A DNA stretch of 64,000 nucleotides from Halopseudomonas litoralis (GCF_900105005.1 NZ_LT629748.1:2790001-2854000), one strand, 5' to 3'; counted from the stretch's first letter, positions 28,852-44,319 are shown. Notes: a model not told the origin generated them from the letters alone. Numbers and translations are program-made.

Positions 28852-28859
28852 GTTACCGA

Positions 28860-29924
28860 TCAGTTGATCTTGGGATCCAGTTCACCGCTTTCGTAACGCT
28901 GGAACATGCTTTCCAGGTTGATCGGCTTGATGCTGGACGCATGCCCGGCGGTGCCGAACGCTTCGTAGCGGGCGATGCAGACATCACGCATGGCCTTGAC
29001 TGTTTCGGCGAAGAACTTGCGCGGGTCGAACTCGCTCGGATGCAGCGCCATGTGGCGACGCATGGCACCGGTGGAGGCCAGACGCAGGTCGGTATCGATA
29101 TTCACCTTGCGCACACCATACTTGATGCCCTCGACGATCTCCTCAACCGGCACACCGTAGGTTTCCTTGATGTCGCCACCGTACTCGTTGATGATCGCCA
29201 GCCATTCCTGCGGTACCGAGGACGAACCGTGCATCACCAGGTGGGTATTGGGAATACGGGCGTGGATCGCCTTGATCCGGTCGATCGCCAGAATGTCGCC
29301 TGTCGGCGGCTTGGTGAACTTGTAGGCGCCATGGCTGGTGCCAATGGCGATGGCCAGTGCATCAACCTTGGTCTGCTTGACGAAATCGGCGGCCTCTTCG
29401 GGATCAGTCAGCATCTGCTCGAGATCCAGTGTGCCCTCGGCACCTACGCCGTCTTCCTCGCCGGCCTGTCCGGTTTCCAGACTGCCCAGACAACCCAGCT
29501 CGCCTTCCACGGATACGCCGCAGGCATGCGCCATTTCAACGGTGCGACGGGTAACATCGACGTTATAGGCGTAGTCGGTCGGCGTCTTGCCGTCTTCGCC
29601 CAGCGAGCCGTCCATCATCACCGAGGAGAAGCCCAACTGGATCGAGCGTTGGCAGATCGCCGGGCTGGTGCCGTGGTCCTGGTGCATGCATACCGGGATG
29701 TGCGGGAACTCCTCGATCGCCGCGAGGATCAGGTGCCGCAGGAAGGGCGCACCGGCGTATTTGCGAGCACCCGCCGACGCCTGCACTATCACCGGAGAAT
29801 CGGTCTTGTCGGCCGCTTCCATGATGGCGCGCATCTGCTCCAGGTTGTTGACGTTGAAGGCGGGGACGCCGTAGCCGTGCTCGGCGGCGTGGTCCAGCAG
29901 TTGGCGCATACTGATCAGGGCCAT
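28860..29924 (-). CDS. fba: Class II fructose-1,6-bisphosphate aldolase
   Basis: A 354-residue zinc aldolase that splits or forms fructose-1,6-bisphosphate. I chose ATG 29924 ([17 protein letters not shown]) with GGAG upstream; the frame is open further but without family sequence. Zinc and substrate motifs are seen: [43 protein letters not shown] and KVNIDTDLR. It follows pgk by 143 bases that include a hairpin (29982-30007), and ends in a strong terminator. It serves gluconeogenesis and the lower Entner-Doudoroff route. Confidence 0.97.
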   Translation of the reverse strand: MALISMRQLLDHAAEHGYGVPAFNVNNLEQMRAIMEAADKTDSPVIVQASAGARKYAGAPFLRHLILAAIEEFPHIPVCMHQDHGTSPAICQRSIQLGFSSVMMDGSLGEDGKTPTDYAYNVDVTRRTVEMAHACGVSVEGELGCLGSLETGQAGEEDGVGAEGTLDLEQMLTDPEEAADFVKQTKVDALAIAIGTSHGAYKFTKPPTGDILAIDRIKAIHARIPNTHLVMHGSSSVPQEWLAIINEYGGDIKETYGVPVEEIVEGIKYGVRKVNIDTDLRLASTGAMRRHMALHPSEFDPRKFFAETVKAMRDVCIARYEAFGTAGHASSIKPINLESMFQRYESGELDPKIN

Positions 29925-30067
29925 GATGTTATCTCCGTAAGTGATATCTGTTGAAGCGGCACGTTGCAAGCTTCAGGAAGCAAGCTGTCGATGCAGGCTG
30001 ACAGCTTACCCTCTTGACTTCAATTAGTGAGGCCGAGCAACCGCTCGGGCTCCCGGTCACTGGGCGC

Positions 30068-31228
30068 TCAGCGCGTTCTCTGCTGCAGAATCTCGACGGC
30101 AGGCAATACTTTGCCTTCGACGAATTCAAGGAACGCACCTCCGCCAGTGGAAATATAGGAAATACGTTCAGCTACACCATACTTGTCGATCGCTGCCAGC
30201 GTGTCGCCGCCACCGGCAATGGAAAAGGCCTCGCTCTCCGCAATCGCCAGCGCCAGGGTCTTGGTGCCTTCGCCGAACTGATCGAACTCGAATACCCCAA
30301 CCGGGCCGTTCCACAGGATAGTCCCGGAAGATTTCAGCAGCTCGGCAAACTGTGCTGCCGTCTGCGGGCCGATATCCAGAATCATGTCATCTTCTGCCAC
30401 GTCGGCTACCAGCTTGACGGTCGCTTCAGCATCCTCGGCGAAGGCCTTGGCCACCACCACATCCACCGGCAAAGGTACGCTGACCTTGGCCGCAATGGCC
30501 TTGGCAGTATCCACCAGATCAGGCTCATACAGCGATTTGCCCACCGGCAACCCGGCAGCGGCCAGGAAGGTGTTGGCAATACCGCCGCCCACGATCAACT
30601 GATCGCATTTTTCCGACAGGGCATTGAGCACGTCCAGCTTGGTCGACACTTTCGAGCCGGCGACGATAGCGGCCATCGGCTGGGCCGGCTTGTTCAGCGC
30701 CTTGGCCAGCGCATCCAGCTCAGCTGCGAGCAGCGGGCCGGCACAGGCAACCTTGGCGAATCTGGCCACGCCGTGGGTGGAGCCCTGGGCGCGGTGCGCA
30801 GTACCGAAGGCGTCCATGACGAACACGTCGCACAGCGCCGCGTACTGTCTGGCCAATTCATCAGTGTTCTTCTTCTCACCCGAGTTGAAGCGCACGTTCT
30901 CCAGCAGTACAACCTGGCCCGGCTCTACCTCAACACCGTTCAGGTAATCACGTACCAGTGGTACCTTACGGCCCAGCGCCTTGCTCAGATAATCGGCCAC
31001 CGGGGCCAGACTGTTCTCCTCGCTGAACACGCCTTCTTCAGGCCGTCCCAGGTGCGAGCAGACCATTACGGCGGCACCTTTCTCCAGCGCCAGCTTGATC
31101 GTCGGCAAGGACGCCAGAATACGCGCGTCACTTTTCACCTGGCCGTCCTTGACCGGCACGTTCAGGTCTTCACGAATCAATACCCGTTGGCCTTTGAGAT
31201 CCAGCTCACTCATGGTCAATACGGTCAT
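30068..31228 (-). CDS. pgk: Phosphoglycerate kinase
   Basis: A 386-residue enzyme that transfers phosphate between 1,3-bisphosphoglycerate and ADP. The N-terminus [20 protein letters not shown] is that of pseudomonad Pgk, with AGGAAT before the ATG at 31228. Seen: REDLNVP, SHLGRP, the GTAHRA loop, and GGGDTLAAI near the C-terminus. Length is normal. It lies 50 bases after epd on the same strand. Confidence 0.97.
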   Translation of the reverse strand: MTVLTMSELDLKGQRVLIREDLNVPVKDGQVKSDARILASLPTIKLALEKGAAVMVCSHLGRPEEGVFSEENSLAPVADYLSKALGRKVPLVRDYLNGVEVEPGQVVLLENVRFNSGEKKNTDELARQYAALCDVFVMDAFGTAHRAQGSTHGVARFAKVACAGPLLAAELDALAKALNKPAQPMAAIVAGSKVSTKLDVLNALSEKCDQLIVGGGIANTFLAAAGLPVGKSLYEPDLVDTAKAIAAKVSVPLPVDVVVAKAFAEDAEATVKLVADVAEDDMILDIGPQTAAQFAELLKSSGTILWNGPVGVFEFDQFGEGTKTLALAIAESEAFSIAGGGDTLAAIDKYGVAERISYISTGGGAFLEFVEGKVLPAVEILQQRTR

Positions 31229-31278
31229 TTACTATTCCTTGTCGATATGGATAAAACATAAGGCAGCATGCTGCAAAC

Positions 31279-32322
31279 TCAACTATCGCGGTTCGCCAGT
31301 TGCAGCCAGTAATCCGCTACGTCCAGCATGCGATTGGCAAAACCCCATTCGTTGTCGAACCACACCAGCAGATTGACCAGCCGCGGCCCTGCCGCCCGGG
31401 TCTGACTACCGTCGACGATAGCTGAATGCGGGTCGTGGTTGAAATCACAACTGGCGTGTTGCAGCTCGGTGTAGTCGAGCAGGCCGTGATACTCAGACTC
31501 TGACGCGGATTTGAGCAGACGGTTCACTTCCTCCGCGCTGGTATCGCGTGAGGTTTGCAGGGTGATATCCAGCGCCGATACGTTGACCGTCGGCACGCGC
31601 ATGGCCTTGGCCTGCACGCGACCGGTCAGCTCCGGCAGCAGCCGCTCGATGCCCCGCGCCAGTCCGGTGGAAACCGGAATCACCGACTGGAAGGCCGAGC
31701 GGGTACGCCGCAGATCGCTATGGTGATAAGCATCAATCACCGGCTGGTCATTCATCGCCGAATGGATAGTGGTGATGGATACCTGCTCCAACCCCAACTG
31801 GCGATTCAGGATATCCAGCACTGGCACACTGGCATTGGTGGTGCAGGAGGCGTTGGATACCAGCCGATGCCGGGCGTCGAGCCGCTGGTGATTGACGCCG
31901 TAGACCAGTGTGCTGTCCACCGCCTCGGCGTTGGCCATCGGCTGGGAAAACAGCACCCGAGGCGCTCCGGCCTGCAGAAAACGCTCGCCATCGGCGCGGC
32001 TGGTGTATTGACCCGAGCATTCGAGCAATAGATCGATATCCAGCGCGGCCCAATCGATATCCTCGGGCTGCGGCGCGCACAGCACCTGCACGCACTGGCC
32101 ATTGATATGCAGACAATCACCATCGACCCGCACCTCGCCGGGAAACCGGCCATGGGTCGAATCGAAACGAGTCAGGTACTCGACGCTGGCCTGATCGGCC
32201 AGGTCGTTCAACGCAACGATCTGCATCGCATTACCGCCCCGCTCATGCAGGGCACGCAGCACGCAGCGCCCGATACGGCCGTAACCGTTGAGGGCGATGC
32301 GATAGGGTCGGTCGCGAGACAT
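31279..32322 (-). CDS. epd: Erythrose-4-phosphate dehydrogenase (GAPDH family)
   Basis: A 347-residue GAPDH-fold dehydrogenase that oxidises erythrose-4-phosphate for pyridoxal phosphate synthesis. NAD site: ALNGYGRIGRCVLRAL. Catalytic cysteine: SNASCTTNA. The position between tkt and pgk is that of epd in pseudomonads and E. coli. ATG 32322 lies two bases after the tkt stop; a GTG at 32328 would overlap it. A classical glycolytic GAPDH role cannot be excluded from sequence alone. Confidence 0.9.
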   Translation of the reverse strand: MSRDRPYRIALNGYGRIGRCVLRALHERGGNAMQIVALNDLADQASVEYLTRFDSTHGRFPGEVRVDGDCLHINGQCVQVLCAPQPEDIDWAALDIDLLLECSGQYTSRADGERFLQAGAPRVLFSQPMANAEAVDSTLVYGVNHQRLDARHRLVSNASCTTNASVPVLDILNRQLGLEQVSITTIHSAMNDQPVIDAYHHSDLRRTRSAFQSVIPVSTGLARGIERLLPELTGRVQAKAMRVPTVNVSALDITLQTSRDTSAEEVNRLLKSASESEYHGLLDYTELQHASCDFNHDPHSAIVDGSQTRAAGPRLVNLLVWFDNEWGFANRMLDVADYWLQLANRDS

Positions 32323-32324
32323 GC

Positions 32325-34325
32325 TCACTCGTCTTCGAGCAGTTCGTCAGCCACCAGCAGGATGTTGTCGACGGTAAAGCCGAACTCCTCGAACAACTCC
32401 CCTGCCGGAGCCGATTCACCGTAGCTGTGCATGCCGACGACACGGCCATCCAGACCCACATACTTGTACCAGTAGTCGGCATGCGCCGCTTCGATGGCGA
32501 TGCGCGCGCCGACTTCCAGCGGCAGTACCGCCTGACGGTATTCGGCATCCTGCTGGTCGAACACGCTGGTACAGGGCATTGACACCACGCGTACCTTGCG
32601 GCCCAGTTCGTTGAGCTTGTCCCAGACCTGCATGGCCAGCCCGACTTCCGAGCCGGTGGCGATCAGGATCAGTTCCGGCTCACCTTCACAGCCTTTGAGC
32701 ACGTAACCACCACGGGCGATGGACGCCTCGGTTTCATGGTCGCGGATATGGCATGGCAGGTTCTGACGCGAGAAGATCAGCGCGCTGGGGCCATCGTTGC
32801 GCTGCAGCGCATGCTTCCAGGCCACTGCCGATTCGACGGTATCGGCCGGGCGCCAGGTATCCAGATTCGGCGTGGTGCGCAGACTGGTCAGCTGTTCGAC
32901 CGGCTGGTGAGTCGGGCCGTCTTCGCCCAGACCGATGGAGTCGTGGGTGAACACATAGATGACCCGCTGGCGCATCAGCGCCGACATGCGAACCGCGTTG
33001 CGCGCGTATTCCATGAACATCAGGAAAGTCGCACCGTAGGGCACCAGGCCGCCGTGCAGCGCTACGCCGTTCATGATCGCGGCCATGCCGAATTCACGCA
33101 CACCGTAGTACATGTAGTTGCCAGAGGCATCTTCCTGCACGACCGGCTTGCAGCCGTCCCACAGGGTCAGATTGGAACCGGCCAGGTCGGCCGAGCCACC
33201 GAGCAGCTCCGGCAGCATCGGACCGAAGGCGTTCAGGCAATTCTGGCTGGCCTTGCGGCTGGCGATGTTCTCGCCCTTTTCTGCCACTTCGCGGATGTAG
33301 GCCGAGGCCTTCTCGTCGAAGTCAGCCGGCAGTTCGCCAGCCATACGCCGGGTGAATTCGGCAGCCAGTTCGGGGAATTCGGCCTGATAGGCGGCAAATT
33401 TCTCATTCCACTGCTGCTCGGCCTTGCTTCCGGCGTCTTTTGCATCCCACTCGGCATAGATGTCGGCAGGAATCTCGAATGGGACGTGCTTCCAGCCCAG
33501 CGCTTCGCGGGTCAGGGCAATCTCGGCATCACCCAGGGCGGCGCCATGGGACGATTCCTTGCCCTGTTTGTTTGGCGAACCGAAGCCGATGACGGTCTTG
33601 CAGCAGATCAGCGTCGGCTTGTCGCTCTTGCGCGCGGTTTCGATAGCCGTCTTGATCTCGTCGGCATCGTGGCCGTCGACATTGCGAATCACCTGCCAGC
33701 CGTAGGACTCGAAGCGGCGCGGGGTATCGTCGGTGAACCAGCCATGCACTTCGCCATCGATGGAGATGCCGTTGTCGTCATAGAAGGCAGTCAGTTTATT
33801 CAGCCCCAGGGTGCCGGCCAGCGAGCAGACTTCGTGGGAGATGCCTTCCATCATGCAGCCATCGCCGAGGAACACGTAGGTATCATGATCGACGATATCG
33901 TGGCCGGGCTGGTTGAACTGGGCCGCCATGATCTTTTCCGCCAGGGCGAAGCCGACCGCGTTGGCCAGACCCTGCCCCAGCGGGCCGGTGGTGGTCTCCA
34001 CGCCCGGCGTGTAGCCCAGCTCAGGATGCCCCGGGGTCTTGCTGTGCAATTGACGGAAACTCTTCAGATCGTCGATCGACAAGTCATAACCGGTCAGGTG
34101 CAGCAGCGAATAGATGAGCATGGAGCCATGGCCGTTGGACAACACGAAGCGGTCGCGGTCAGCCCATGTCGGGTTGGCCGGGTTGTGCTTCATGAAATCG
34201 CGCCACAGCACCTCGGCGATATCCGCCATACCCATGGGCGCACCCGGATGACCACTGTTGGCTTTCTGCACGGCATCCATGCTGAGGGCACGTATGGCAT
34301 TGGCTCGGTCACGACGACTGGGCAT
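32325..34325 (-). CDS. tkt: Transketolase
   Basis: A 666-residue thiamine-diphosphate enzyme of the pentose phosphate pathway. Start at ATG 34325 ([19 protein letters not shown]). The first histidine motif SGHPGAPMG, the ThDP motif GDGCMMEG...DDNGIS and [16 protein letters not shown] are all present. It heads the tkt-epd-pgk-fba group and diverges from the ArsR-methyltransferase regulator across a 229-base gap. Confidence 0.97.
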   Translation of the reverse strand: MPSRRDRANAIRALSMDAVQKANSGHPGAPMGMADIAEVLWRDFMKHNPANPTWADRDRFVLSNGHGSMLIYSLLHLTGYDLSIDDLKSFRQLHSKTPGHPELGYTPGVETTTGPLGQGLANAVGFALAEKIMAAQFNQPGHDIVDHDTYVFLGDGCMMEGISHEVCSLAGTLGLNKLTAFYDDNGISIDGEVHGWFTDDTPRRFESYGWQVIRNVDGHDADEIKTAIETARKSDKPTLICCKTVIGFGSPNKQGKESSHGAALGDAEIALTREALGWKHVPFEIPADIYAEWDAKDAGSKAEQQWNEKFAAYQAEFPELAAEFTRRMAGELPADFDEKASAYIREVAEKGENIASRKASQNCLNAFGPMLPELLGGSADLAGSNLTLWDGCKPVVQEDASGNYMYYGVREFGMAAIMNGVALHGGLVPYGATFLMFMEYARNAVRMSALMRQRVIYVFTHDSIGLGEDGPTHQPVEQLTSLRTTPNLDTWRPADTVESAVAWKHALQRNDGPSALIFSRQNLPCHIRDHETEASIARGGYVLKGCEGEPELILIATGSEVGLAMQVWDKLNELGRKVRVVSMPCTSVFDQQDAEYRQAVLPLEVGARIAIEAAHADYWYKYVGLDGRVVGMHSYGESAPAGELFEEFGFTVDNILLVADELLEDE

Positions 34326-34493
34326 GAACAACTCCTGTGATTTGGCAAGACAGAGGGCGAAACGGCTCGAAACCGGTGCACCGGAAATAAAGGACGGCAT
34401 TTTCGCCCAAACAGCGGCAACGGGCAATGAAAACCCCGAATGCGTTACGCAAAGACCGTGGTTACGAGACGAATGGAGGCGGGCACGACTCTA

Positions 34494-34511
34494 TATCAAA
34501 ACTTTTTGATA
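34494..34511. promoter_or_regulatory. Palindrome, probable operator of the ArsR-methyltransferase regulator
   Basis: TATCAAAA-CT-TTTTGATA is a perfect 8-bp inverted repeat 43 bases before the regulator start, in the divergent gap with tkt. ArsR-type regulators bind such palindromes and often control themselves. I did not find the same palindrome before metK, ahcY or metF. Confidence 0.55.
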
Positions 34512-34554
34512 CAGATATTGCGATAACCCCGTCACCCCACTAGACTGCTTCGCC

Positions 34555-35544
34555 ATGAATGATCCAATCCGTCTCGCGCCTGCCGCGCCTACCGCCACCG
34601 AACAACTGGCCGCCTTCTGCAAGGCCGCGAGTGATGTGTTGCGGCTGGATATCCTGCGGGTACTGCGCAATGACTCCTTCGGCGTACTGGAACTGGCGCA
34701 GATCTTCGATACCCGTCAGTCCGGCATGAGTCACCACCTCAAGGTGCTGGCCAACGCCGGACTGGTCAGCACCCGACGTGAAGGCAATTCGATCTTCTAT
34801 CGGCGCAGCCTGCCGGACGCCAGCGGCCCATGCCAGCACTTGCACGAGCCGCTGCTGCAGGGACTGGATGCACTGCCCTCCGACCCGCGGCTGAGCCAGG
34901 CGATTGCGGTCGTGCATGGGCAGCGCGGCGAGATTTCCCAGCAGTTCTTCGCCCGTTTTGCCGACGGCACGCCAGCCCAGCAGGACCTGATTGCGCATTT
35001 CGGTCTGTATCGCGAGCCTTTGCTGAGCCTGATCGACAGCCTGGCGTTACCTGCCAGCGGCCTGGCCATCGAAGTCGGTCCCGGCGAAGGCGGTTTTCTG
35101 CCGGATCTGGCCTCTCGTTTCGACCGGGTACTGGCACTGGATAACGCACCGGCTATGCTGGAAAGGGCTCAGCAGCAGTGTGCCGAGGCGGGTCTGAGCA
35201 ATGTGGATTGCCTGCTGGCAGATGCCTTGCAGCCATTGGAGCTGCCCGCCGCCGACTGCCTGGTATGCAATATGGTGCTGCACCATATGCCGGCTCCGGC
35301 CGAGGCGCTGAAGCGTTTTGCTGATCTGCTCAAACCCGGCGGCAGTCTGGTACTGACCGAGCTGTGCAGTCATGACCAAAGCTGGGTCCGGGATACCTGC
35401 GGCGATCTCTGGCTGGGCTTTGACAAGGATGACCTGGCGCGCTGGGCCGAGAACGCCGGACTGGATGTCGGCGGCAGCCTTTATATGGGCCTGCGCAACG
35501 GTTTTCAGATTCAGCTTCAACAATTTACCAAGGACGACCGGTAA
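34555..35544 (+). CDS. ArsR-family regulator fused to SAM-dependent methyltransferase domain
   Basis: A 329-residue two-domain protein. Residues 15-90 are an ArsR winged helix (VLELAQIFDTRQSGMSHHLKVL). Residues 165-315 are a class I methyltransferase fold (AIEVGPGEGGFLPDLA, VLALDNAP, CNMVLHHMP). There is no ArsR-type CVC metal motif, so the ligand is more likely SAM or SAH. Regulators of this build lie next to metK-ahcY-metF in many proteobacteria, where ArsR-type SahR is known to respond to S-adenosylhomocysteine. It precedes metK by 60 bases on the same strand, so a sensing role in the SAM cycle is the best reading. Confidence 0.85.
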   Translation: MNDPIRLAPAAPTATEQLAAFCKAASDVLRLDILRVLRNDSFGVLELAQIFDTRQSGMSHHLKVLANAGLVSTRREGNSIFYRRSLPDASGPCQHLHEPLLQGLDALPSDPRLSQAIAVVHGQRGEISQQFFARFADGTPAQQDLIAHFGLYREPLLSLIDSLALPASGLAIEVGPGEGGFLPDLASRFDRVLALDNAPAMLERAQQQCAEAGLSNVDCLLADALQPLELPAADCLVCNMVLHHMPAPAEALKRFADLLKPGGSLVLTELCSHDQSWVRDTCGDLWLGFDKDDLARWAENAGLDVGGSLYMGLRNGFQIQLQQFTKDDR

Positions 35545-35604
35545 TACGCGCACAAAGCGCTGTTTGCCCGGTAGCCGACCCCTGTTAACGAAAGGGCTAT
35601 GACT

Positions 35605-36795
<1,191 letters not shown>

Positions 36796-36825
36796 TGGCA
36801 CAGCCGCCGCGAAGGGTTCTCAGCG

Positions 36826-37287
36826 TCAGCGCCGGAAGCCGTCGTGGCAGCCTTTGCAGCTCTGCTGCACCGCAGTGAAAGCATCCGTGACCTGAGCGGG
36901 AGATTCAACGCCTTGCTCGGTGACCACAACCAGGTCAGCTACCGCACTGCGGTATTGATCAATGGCCTGGGCGAAGCCCTGGGGGTCAGACCAGACTTCG
37001 GGCAATGCAGCGTTCTTCTGCTGCGTGTCCCCCGGTTCAGGGAAATACGCCCAGGGCGCTTCGACCGAGTCGGCCAGGGCCTGGGCATGACCGGCAAAGG
37101 CCTCGCCGTCGAACGGCAGACGCTCGCGTAACATGCCGCCCATCGGCTCACTGTGGCTGAGAAAGTGCTTGAACGCCGCCTGGCGCTTGCCCTCGGGTGA
37201 GTTGGGGTCGACTTCGCTGCTGCAGCCGGCCAAGGTCAAACCAAGTGCAGCGAACAGCAGGATTTTGGGGTTTGGAACAGCAAACAT
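36826..37287 (-). CDS. Cytochrome c'-family lipoprotein
   Basis: A 153-residue protein with a lipobox (LTLAGCSS) and a single C-terminal haem site CKGCHDGFRR, the cytochrome c'/c556 arrangement in a four-helix bundle. It should be tethered to the envelope and may bind NO, CO or carry electrons. ATG 37287 has AAGGGAT upstream. It lies on the opposite strand between metK and ahcY, an unusual place that splits the SAM-cycle genes. Confidence 0.87.
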   Translation of the reverse strand: MFAVPNPKILLFAALGLTLAGCSSEVDPNSPEGKRQAAFKHFLSHSEPMGGMLRERLPFDGEAFAGHAQALADSVEAPWAYFPEPGDTQQKNAALPEVWSDPQGFAQAIDQYRSAVADLVVVTEQGVESPAQVTDAFTAVQQSCKGCHDGFRR

Positions 37288-37359
37288 CGTTACATCCCTT
37301 TGGAACATTGAGGGCGCTATCTTAACGCGTCTGACATCTGAAACTGATTGGAGAAATAT

Positions 37360-38766
<1,407 letters not shown>

Positions 38767-38787
38767 GGGCTTGCAGCTTGTGCACCT

Positions 38788-38863
38788 GGGCAGGCGTAGC
38801 GCACTTGCGCTACGCCTGCCCCCGGGGGCTGAAGCCTGTCGTCGAGCGAACGCCCGACAACCC
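38788..38863. repeat. Composite dispersed repeat, copy 2, between ahcY and metF
   Basis: A perfect 15-bp stem (38788-38802 with 38807-38821, loop ACTT) has the core GCGTAGCGC. It is followed at 38829-38863 by the GTCGTCGAGC...CGACAACCC block shared with 27974-28008. No T-tract follows the stem. It is extragenic and REP-like, and could modulate ahcY-metF read-through. Confidence 0.75.
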
Positions 38864-38886
38864 CAGCGTGAAAGCAGAGATGAGTC

Positions 38887-39726
38887 ATGACTACCAATAA
38901 AGATATTCCTGTCAGCTTCGAGTTCTTTCCAACCAAGACCGAGGCTGGCCACGAGAAGTTGATCGCTGCGGCCCATGTGCTGGCCGAACAGCAGCCCGAG
39001 TTCTTCTCGGTGACCTATGGTGCCGGTGGCTCCACCCGCGACCGCACCATCAATACCGTGCTGCAACTGGATCAGCAGGTGAAGATTCCCACTGCGCCGC
39101 ACCTGTCCTGTGTGGGCGACAGCAACGAAGACCTGCGCCAACTGCTCAATGAATACCGCGAGGCGGGCATCCGCCGCATCGTTGCCCTGCGCGGCGACCT
39201 GCCTTCGGGTATGGGCCGCGCTTCCGGTGAACTGCGCTATGCCAACGAGCTGGTGGAATTCATCCGCGCTGAAACCGGTGATCATTTCATCATCGAAGTC
39301 GCCGCCTACCCCGAAGCGCACCCGCAGGCGCGCAATTTCGAGGCGGACCTTGAGAATTTCATACGCAAGGTCCAGTCGGGCGCTGACAGTGCCATCACCC
39401 AGTATTTCTTCAACGCCGACTGCTATTTCCACTTTGTCGACAGGGTCCGCAAGGCTGGCGTGGAAACCCCGATCGTGCCGGGCATCATGCCAATCACCAA
39501 CTACACCAGCCTGTCGCGCTTCTCCGATGCCTGTGGTGCGGAAATCCCGCGCTGGATCCGCAAGCAACTGGAATCCTACGGTGACGATACTGCCAGCATC
39601 AGCGCCTTCGGCACCGAGGTGATAAGTCGGATGTGCGAGCGGCTGCTGGCCGGCGGCGCGCCCAGCCTGCACTTCTATACCTTGAATCAGGCACAACCGA
39701 GCCTGGCAATATTGCGCAACCTGTAA
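38887..39726 (+). CDS. metF: Methylenetetrahydrofolate reductase
   Basis: A 279-residue FAD enzyme that makes 5-methyl-THF for methionine synthesis. N-terminal SFEFFPTKT, FSVTYGAGGSTRDRT, ALRGDLP and QYFFNADCY are the family signatures. Slightly shorter than E. coli MetF but complete. It follows ahcY by 120 bases that hold a dispersed repeat, and a terminator follows it. Confidence 0.97.
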   Translation: MTTNKDIPVSFEFFPTKTEAGHEKLIAAAHVLAEQQPEFFSVTYGAGGSTRDRTINTVLQLDQQVKIPTAPHLSCVGDSNEDLRQLLNEYREAGIRRIVALRGDLPSGMGRASGELRYANELVEFIRAETGDHFIIEVAAYPEAHPQARNFEADLENFIRKVQSGADSAITQYFFNADCYFHFVDRVRKAGVETPIVPGIMPITNYTSLSRFSDACGAEIPRWIRKQLESYGDDTASISAFGTEVISRMCERLLAGGAPSLHFYTLNQAQPSLAILRNL

Positions 39727-39744
39727 CCGAACCGCCAGGGGGTG

Positions 39745-39788
39745 GCGCGCCTGCGCTACGCCTTGCAGGCGCGCTGTAAAGCTTTTTT
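39745..39788 (+). terminator. Terminator after metF
   Basis: Stem GCGCGCCTGC/GCAGGCGCGC (39745-39754, 39765-39774) with a 10-base loop is followed, after eight bases, by TTTTTT at 39783-39788. The loop again contains GCGCTACGCC, the core of the local dispersed palindromes. Confidence 0.65.
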
Positions 39789-39885
39789 CTACGGGGCCGG
39801 TTGATTTCTGTTACAATCCAGCCTCTTCTTTTTTCGGCCGCACGGACAGTCCTTGTTCGCAAACGGCCATCACAGGGTTATCTGA

Positions 39886-41331
<1,446 letters not shown>

Positions 41332-41341
41332 TCAGCATCCT

Positions 41342-41361
41342 GGGCGCAATCTGCGCCCTTT
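41342..41361 (+). terminator. Probable terminator after rhlE
   Basis: GGGCGCA-ATC-TGCGCCC followed by TTT, 10 bases after the rhlE stop. The T-run is short, so strength is uncertain. Confidence 0.55.
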
Positions 41362-41458
41362 GCTCATTCGGCTGGACGCCCGGAACAACCGGGCGCCAAC
41401 CAGATCAACGACGGCGCCTAATGCATAACTGGTCAGGAACCCGGACGTTATCGCACCA

Positions 41459-43183
41459 CTACCCCCCGCAGCACTCACCCCACCCATGCTTCTTCGACGT
41501 ATGGCCAATACCCGGATTGAAGGTATTGGTTGGATCCAGCTCGCGGTAGAAACCGGCGAGCGCCGGCTTCGCCACGTACAGATGCCCGACATTGTGCTCG
41601 GCCGGATATTCTGCGCGACGCTGGTCCAGTAGCGCCCACATGCGGTGCTCCATATCCAGCGCAGCGACTCCCTTCTTGATGATGTAGTCCTGGTGAAACA
41701 CGTGACAGAAGAAATGCCCGTAGTAAAGCTTGTGGACGATCTGCTCTTCCAGCTCGGCCGGCAAGGTTTCCACCCACTCACGATCATTACGGCGCAACGC
41801 GATATCCAGCGCGACAATATCTTCGACGCTGCTGCGGTGCGCCTCGCGATAGCGAATCGCCGCACCGGCAATGGCGAAGCGATGCAGGAAGGCCTTGCGC
41901 CCCTCCTCCGCGGTGCACTCGAAATAACCAGCGCTGTCGCGTCCGGCAAAATACGCGGCGAGGAAGGTGCGGGTCTGTTCCAGCGTATCGTCGGACACCC
42001 GCAGCAGCAGGTGGTGCTCATACCGGTCACGGTAGACGCGCATCCGCGGCGGCAGATGACTGGGTAGCAGGTTCATCGCAACCTGAAGCATCCGGTCGGT
42101 CACGCCACGCAAGCCGAAACGTTCGAAGAAACCATCGATCCGGCTCTTCATGGCGAAGGCCGCCGGTACACGCGCGGTGCCGAACCTGTCGATCAGCAGG
42201 AAGGTATCCTTGCCGTATTTCTCACCGATATCAAAGGCGGTGCGGTGGATATATTCCCCGGCGATCGGCAGGCGCGGCAGGTGGGTCAGCAGATGGCGAC
42301 GCACCTCGGTGAGATCCTCGGGCTCGTTGCTGCCGATATAGAAGACGCTGCTCGGCTCCTTGGCAAAGGTATCCAGACGCACGGCGAACAAACACAGCTT
42401 GCCGGCAGAGCCAGACGCTTCGAACAGCCGCGACGGATCAGCATTGAACCGCGCCGGGGTATCGGCATCCACCTCGCGCACATGCTCAGCGTAATGGGCA
42501 TCCGATGCCGTGGGTCCCTCATCATTACGGATATGCTGCGGGCCGTAGTCGGCGTTCTGCAAACGCTCGAGGATCTCTTCGGGGCTATCGCCCAGCTCTA
42601 TCCCCAGATGATTGACCAGCTCAAGGCTACCGTCTTCGCGCACCTGTGCATAAAGCGCCAGCTCGGTGTAGGCCGGGCCGCGGCGCACCAGTGCGCCGCC
42701 GGAATTATTGCAGACGCCGCCAAGCACCGAGGCACCAATGCACGACGAGCCGATGACCGAGTGCGGTTCGCGCTCCAGCGGCGCCAACGCCTGTTCCAGA
42801 CGATCAAGGGTGGCACCGGGCAGGCAGACCGCTTGCCGTCCATCGTTGATCAGCTGTACACCGGTGATGCGCAGCGTATTGACCAGAACGATATCGCGAT
42901 CATAGTCGTCGCCATCCGGCGTGGAACCGCCGGTCAAGCCGGTGTTAGCTGCCTGCATGATTACAATACAGTCAGCAGTCACGCTGGCGAGCATTAACTG
43001 CCACTGCTCCAGCAGCGTACCGGGACGCACTACCGCCAAGACCTTGCCTGCGCCGCTGCGATGCCCGCGACAAAAGCGCCGCGTGGTTTGCTCACCGGTC
43101 AACACATGGGAAGTGCCGACCACACCGCGCAGTTTGGCGAGTAGCGCAGCACGGCGATACTCTTTGGCAGCCGCGATGGTCAC
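41459..43183 (-). CDS. dld: D-lactate dehydrogenase, quinone-dependent FAD enzyme
   Basis: A 574-residue membrane-associated flavoenzyme that oxidises D-lactate to pyruvate and passes electrons to quinone. The FAD PP-loop region ([17 protein letters not shown]) and [23 protein letters not shown] match Dld. The C-terminal membrane-binding domain is present ([20 protein letters not shown]). It is the last gene of lldP-lldD-dld; its start overlaps the lldD stop by four bases, so both lactate enantiomers are served by one operon. Confidence 0.96.
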   Translation of the reverse strand: MTIAAAKEYRRAALLAKLRGVVGTSHVLTGEQTTRRFCRGHRSGAGKVLAVVRPGTLLEQWQLMLASVTADCIVIMQAANTGLTGGSTPDGDDYDRDIVLVNTLRITGVQLINDGRQAVCLPGATLDRLEQALAPLEREPHSVIGSSCIGASVLGGVCNNSGGALVRRGPAYTELALYAQVREDGSLELVNHLGIELGDSPEEILERLQNADYGPQHIRNDEGPTASDAHYAEHVREVDADTPARFNADPSRLFEASGSAGKLCLFAVRLDTFAKEPSSVFYIGSNEPEDLTEVRRHLLTHLPRLPIAGEYIHRTAFDIGEKYGKDTFLLIDRFGTARVPAAFAMKSRIDGFFERFGLRGVTDRMLQVAMNLLPSHLPPRMRVYRDRYEHHLLLRVSDDTLEQTRTFLAAYFAGRDSAGYFECTAEEGRKAFLHRFAIAGAAIRYREAHRSSVEDIVALDIALRRNDREWVETLPAELEEQIVHKLYYGHFFCHVFHQDYIIKKGVAALDMEHRMWALLDQRRAEYPAEHNVGHLYVAKPALAGFYRELDPTNTFNPGIGHTSKKHGWGECCGG

Positions 43184-44319
43184 AGGTTCCGGACCAACAG
43201 TTCGGGAGTAATATCGCTGATGGATTTTGCTCCGGTCAGCACCATCGCCACGCGCATCTCCTTTTCGATCAGCTCCAGCAAATTGGTCACGCCATTTTCT
43301 CCATGCACCGAGAGCGCATAAATGAATGCCCGACCGATCAGCGTGCAGTCAGCACCAAGCGCGAGCATCCGCACCACATCCAGTCCGGTACGAATGCCGG
43401 AGTCGGCGAGGATCTTGATCTGCCCCTTGACCGCATCCGCGATAGCCGGCAGCGCCCGAGCGCTGGACAGCACACCATCGAGCTGGCGCCCTCCATGGTT
43501 AGATACGACGATACCGTCGGCGCCGAAACTCACCGCATCCTTGGCGTCCTGAGGATCGAGAATACCCTTGATCACCATAGGTCCATCCCAGAATTCGCGA
43601 ATCCACTCCAGGTCGTTCCAGCTGATCGACGGATCGAAGTTAGCCCCCAGCCAGCCGATGTAATCGGCCAGGCCTGTGGGGTTGCCGCGATAGGCGGAGA
43701 TATTACCCAGGTCATGCGGCTTGCCCAGCAAGCCGACATCCAACGCCCAGCGCGGATGAGTCATCGCTTGTAGTACGCGACGCATCGGACCATTTGCACC
43801 GCTCATGCCCGAATGAGCATCGCGATAGCGCGCGCCCGGTACTGGCATGTCGACAGTGAAAACCAATGTAGTCACCCCGGCGGACTTGGCCCGCTCGAGC
43901 GCATTCTTCATGAAGCCGCGATCACGCAACACATACAACTGGAACCACATTGGACGATCGATGGCTGGCGCCACTTCCTCGATCGGACAGACTGAGACAG
44001 TCGACAGCGTGAAAGGAATGCCCTTGGCCGCCGCCGCACGCGCGGCCTGCACCTCGCCGCGCCGAGCATACATACCCGTGAGTCCCACCGGGGCCAGAGC
44101 CACAGGCATCGCCAGAGTCTCATCAAACAGCCGGGTTTCCAGGCAGAGTTCGGACATATCTTTCAATACCCGCTGGCGCAGGGCGATGTCGGCAAGATCT
44201 GCGGTATTGCGCCTGAGCGTATGTTCAGCGTACGCACCGCCATCAAGGTAGTGAAACAGAAAAGGTGGCAACCGGCGCTCAGCGGCGGCGCGGTAATCGG
44301 TGGAGGCGGAAATGATCAT
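43180..44319 (-). CDS. lldD: L-lactate dehydrogenase, FMN-dependent
   Basis: A 379-residue member of the FMN alpha-hydroxyacid dehydrogenases, which oxidise L-lactate at the membrane. FMN and substrate motifs: [43 protein letters not shown] (catalytic His and Arg) and [21 protein letters not shown]. Normal length. It overlaps dld by four bases and starts 43 bases after the end of the lldP region. Confidence 0.97.
   Translation of the reverse strand: MIISASTDYRAAAERRLPPFLFHYLDGGAYAEHTLRRNTADLADIALRQRVLKDMSELCLETRLFDETLAMPVALAPVGLTGMYARRGEVQAARAAAAKGIPFTLSTVSVCPIEEVAPAIDRPMWFQLYVLRDRGFMKNALERAKSAGVTTLVFTVDMPVPGARYRDAHSGMSGANGPMRRVLQAMTHPRWALDVGLLGKPHDLGNISAYRGNPTGLADYIGWLGANFDPSISWNDLEWIREFWDGPMVIKGILDPQDAKDAVSFGADGIVVSNHGGRQLDGVLSSARALPAIADAVKGQIKILADSGIRTGLDVVRMLALGADCTLIGRAFIYALSVHGENGVTNLLELIEKEMRVAMVLTGAKSISDITPELLVRNL

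Noticed and set aside
32736..34340. 534-codon open frame on the plus strand
   Set aside because: Shadow of transketolase, which has complete motifs on the minus strand.
37288..37359. SAH riboswitch before ahcY
   Set aside because: Only 72 bases are available and no matching stem pattern is seen.
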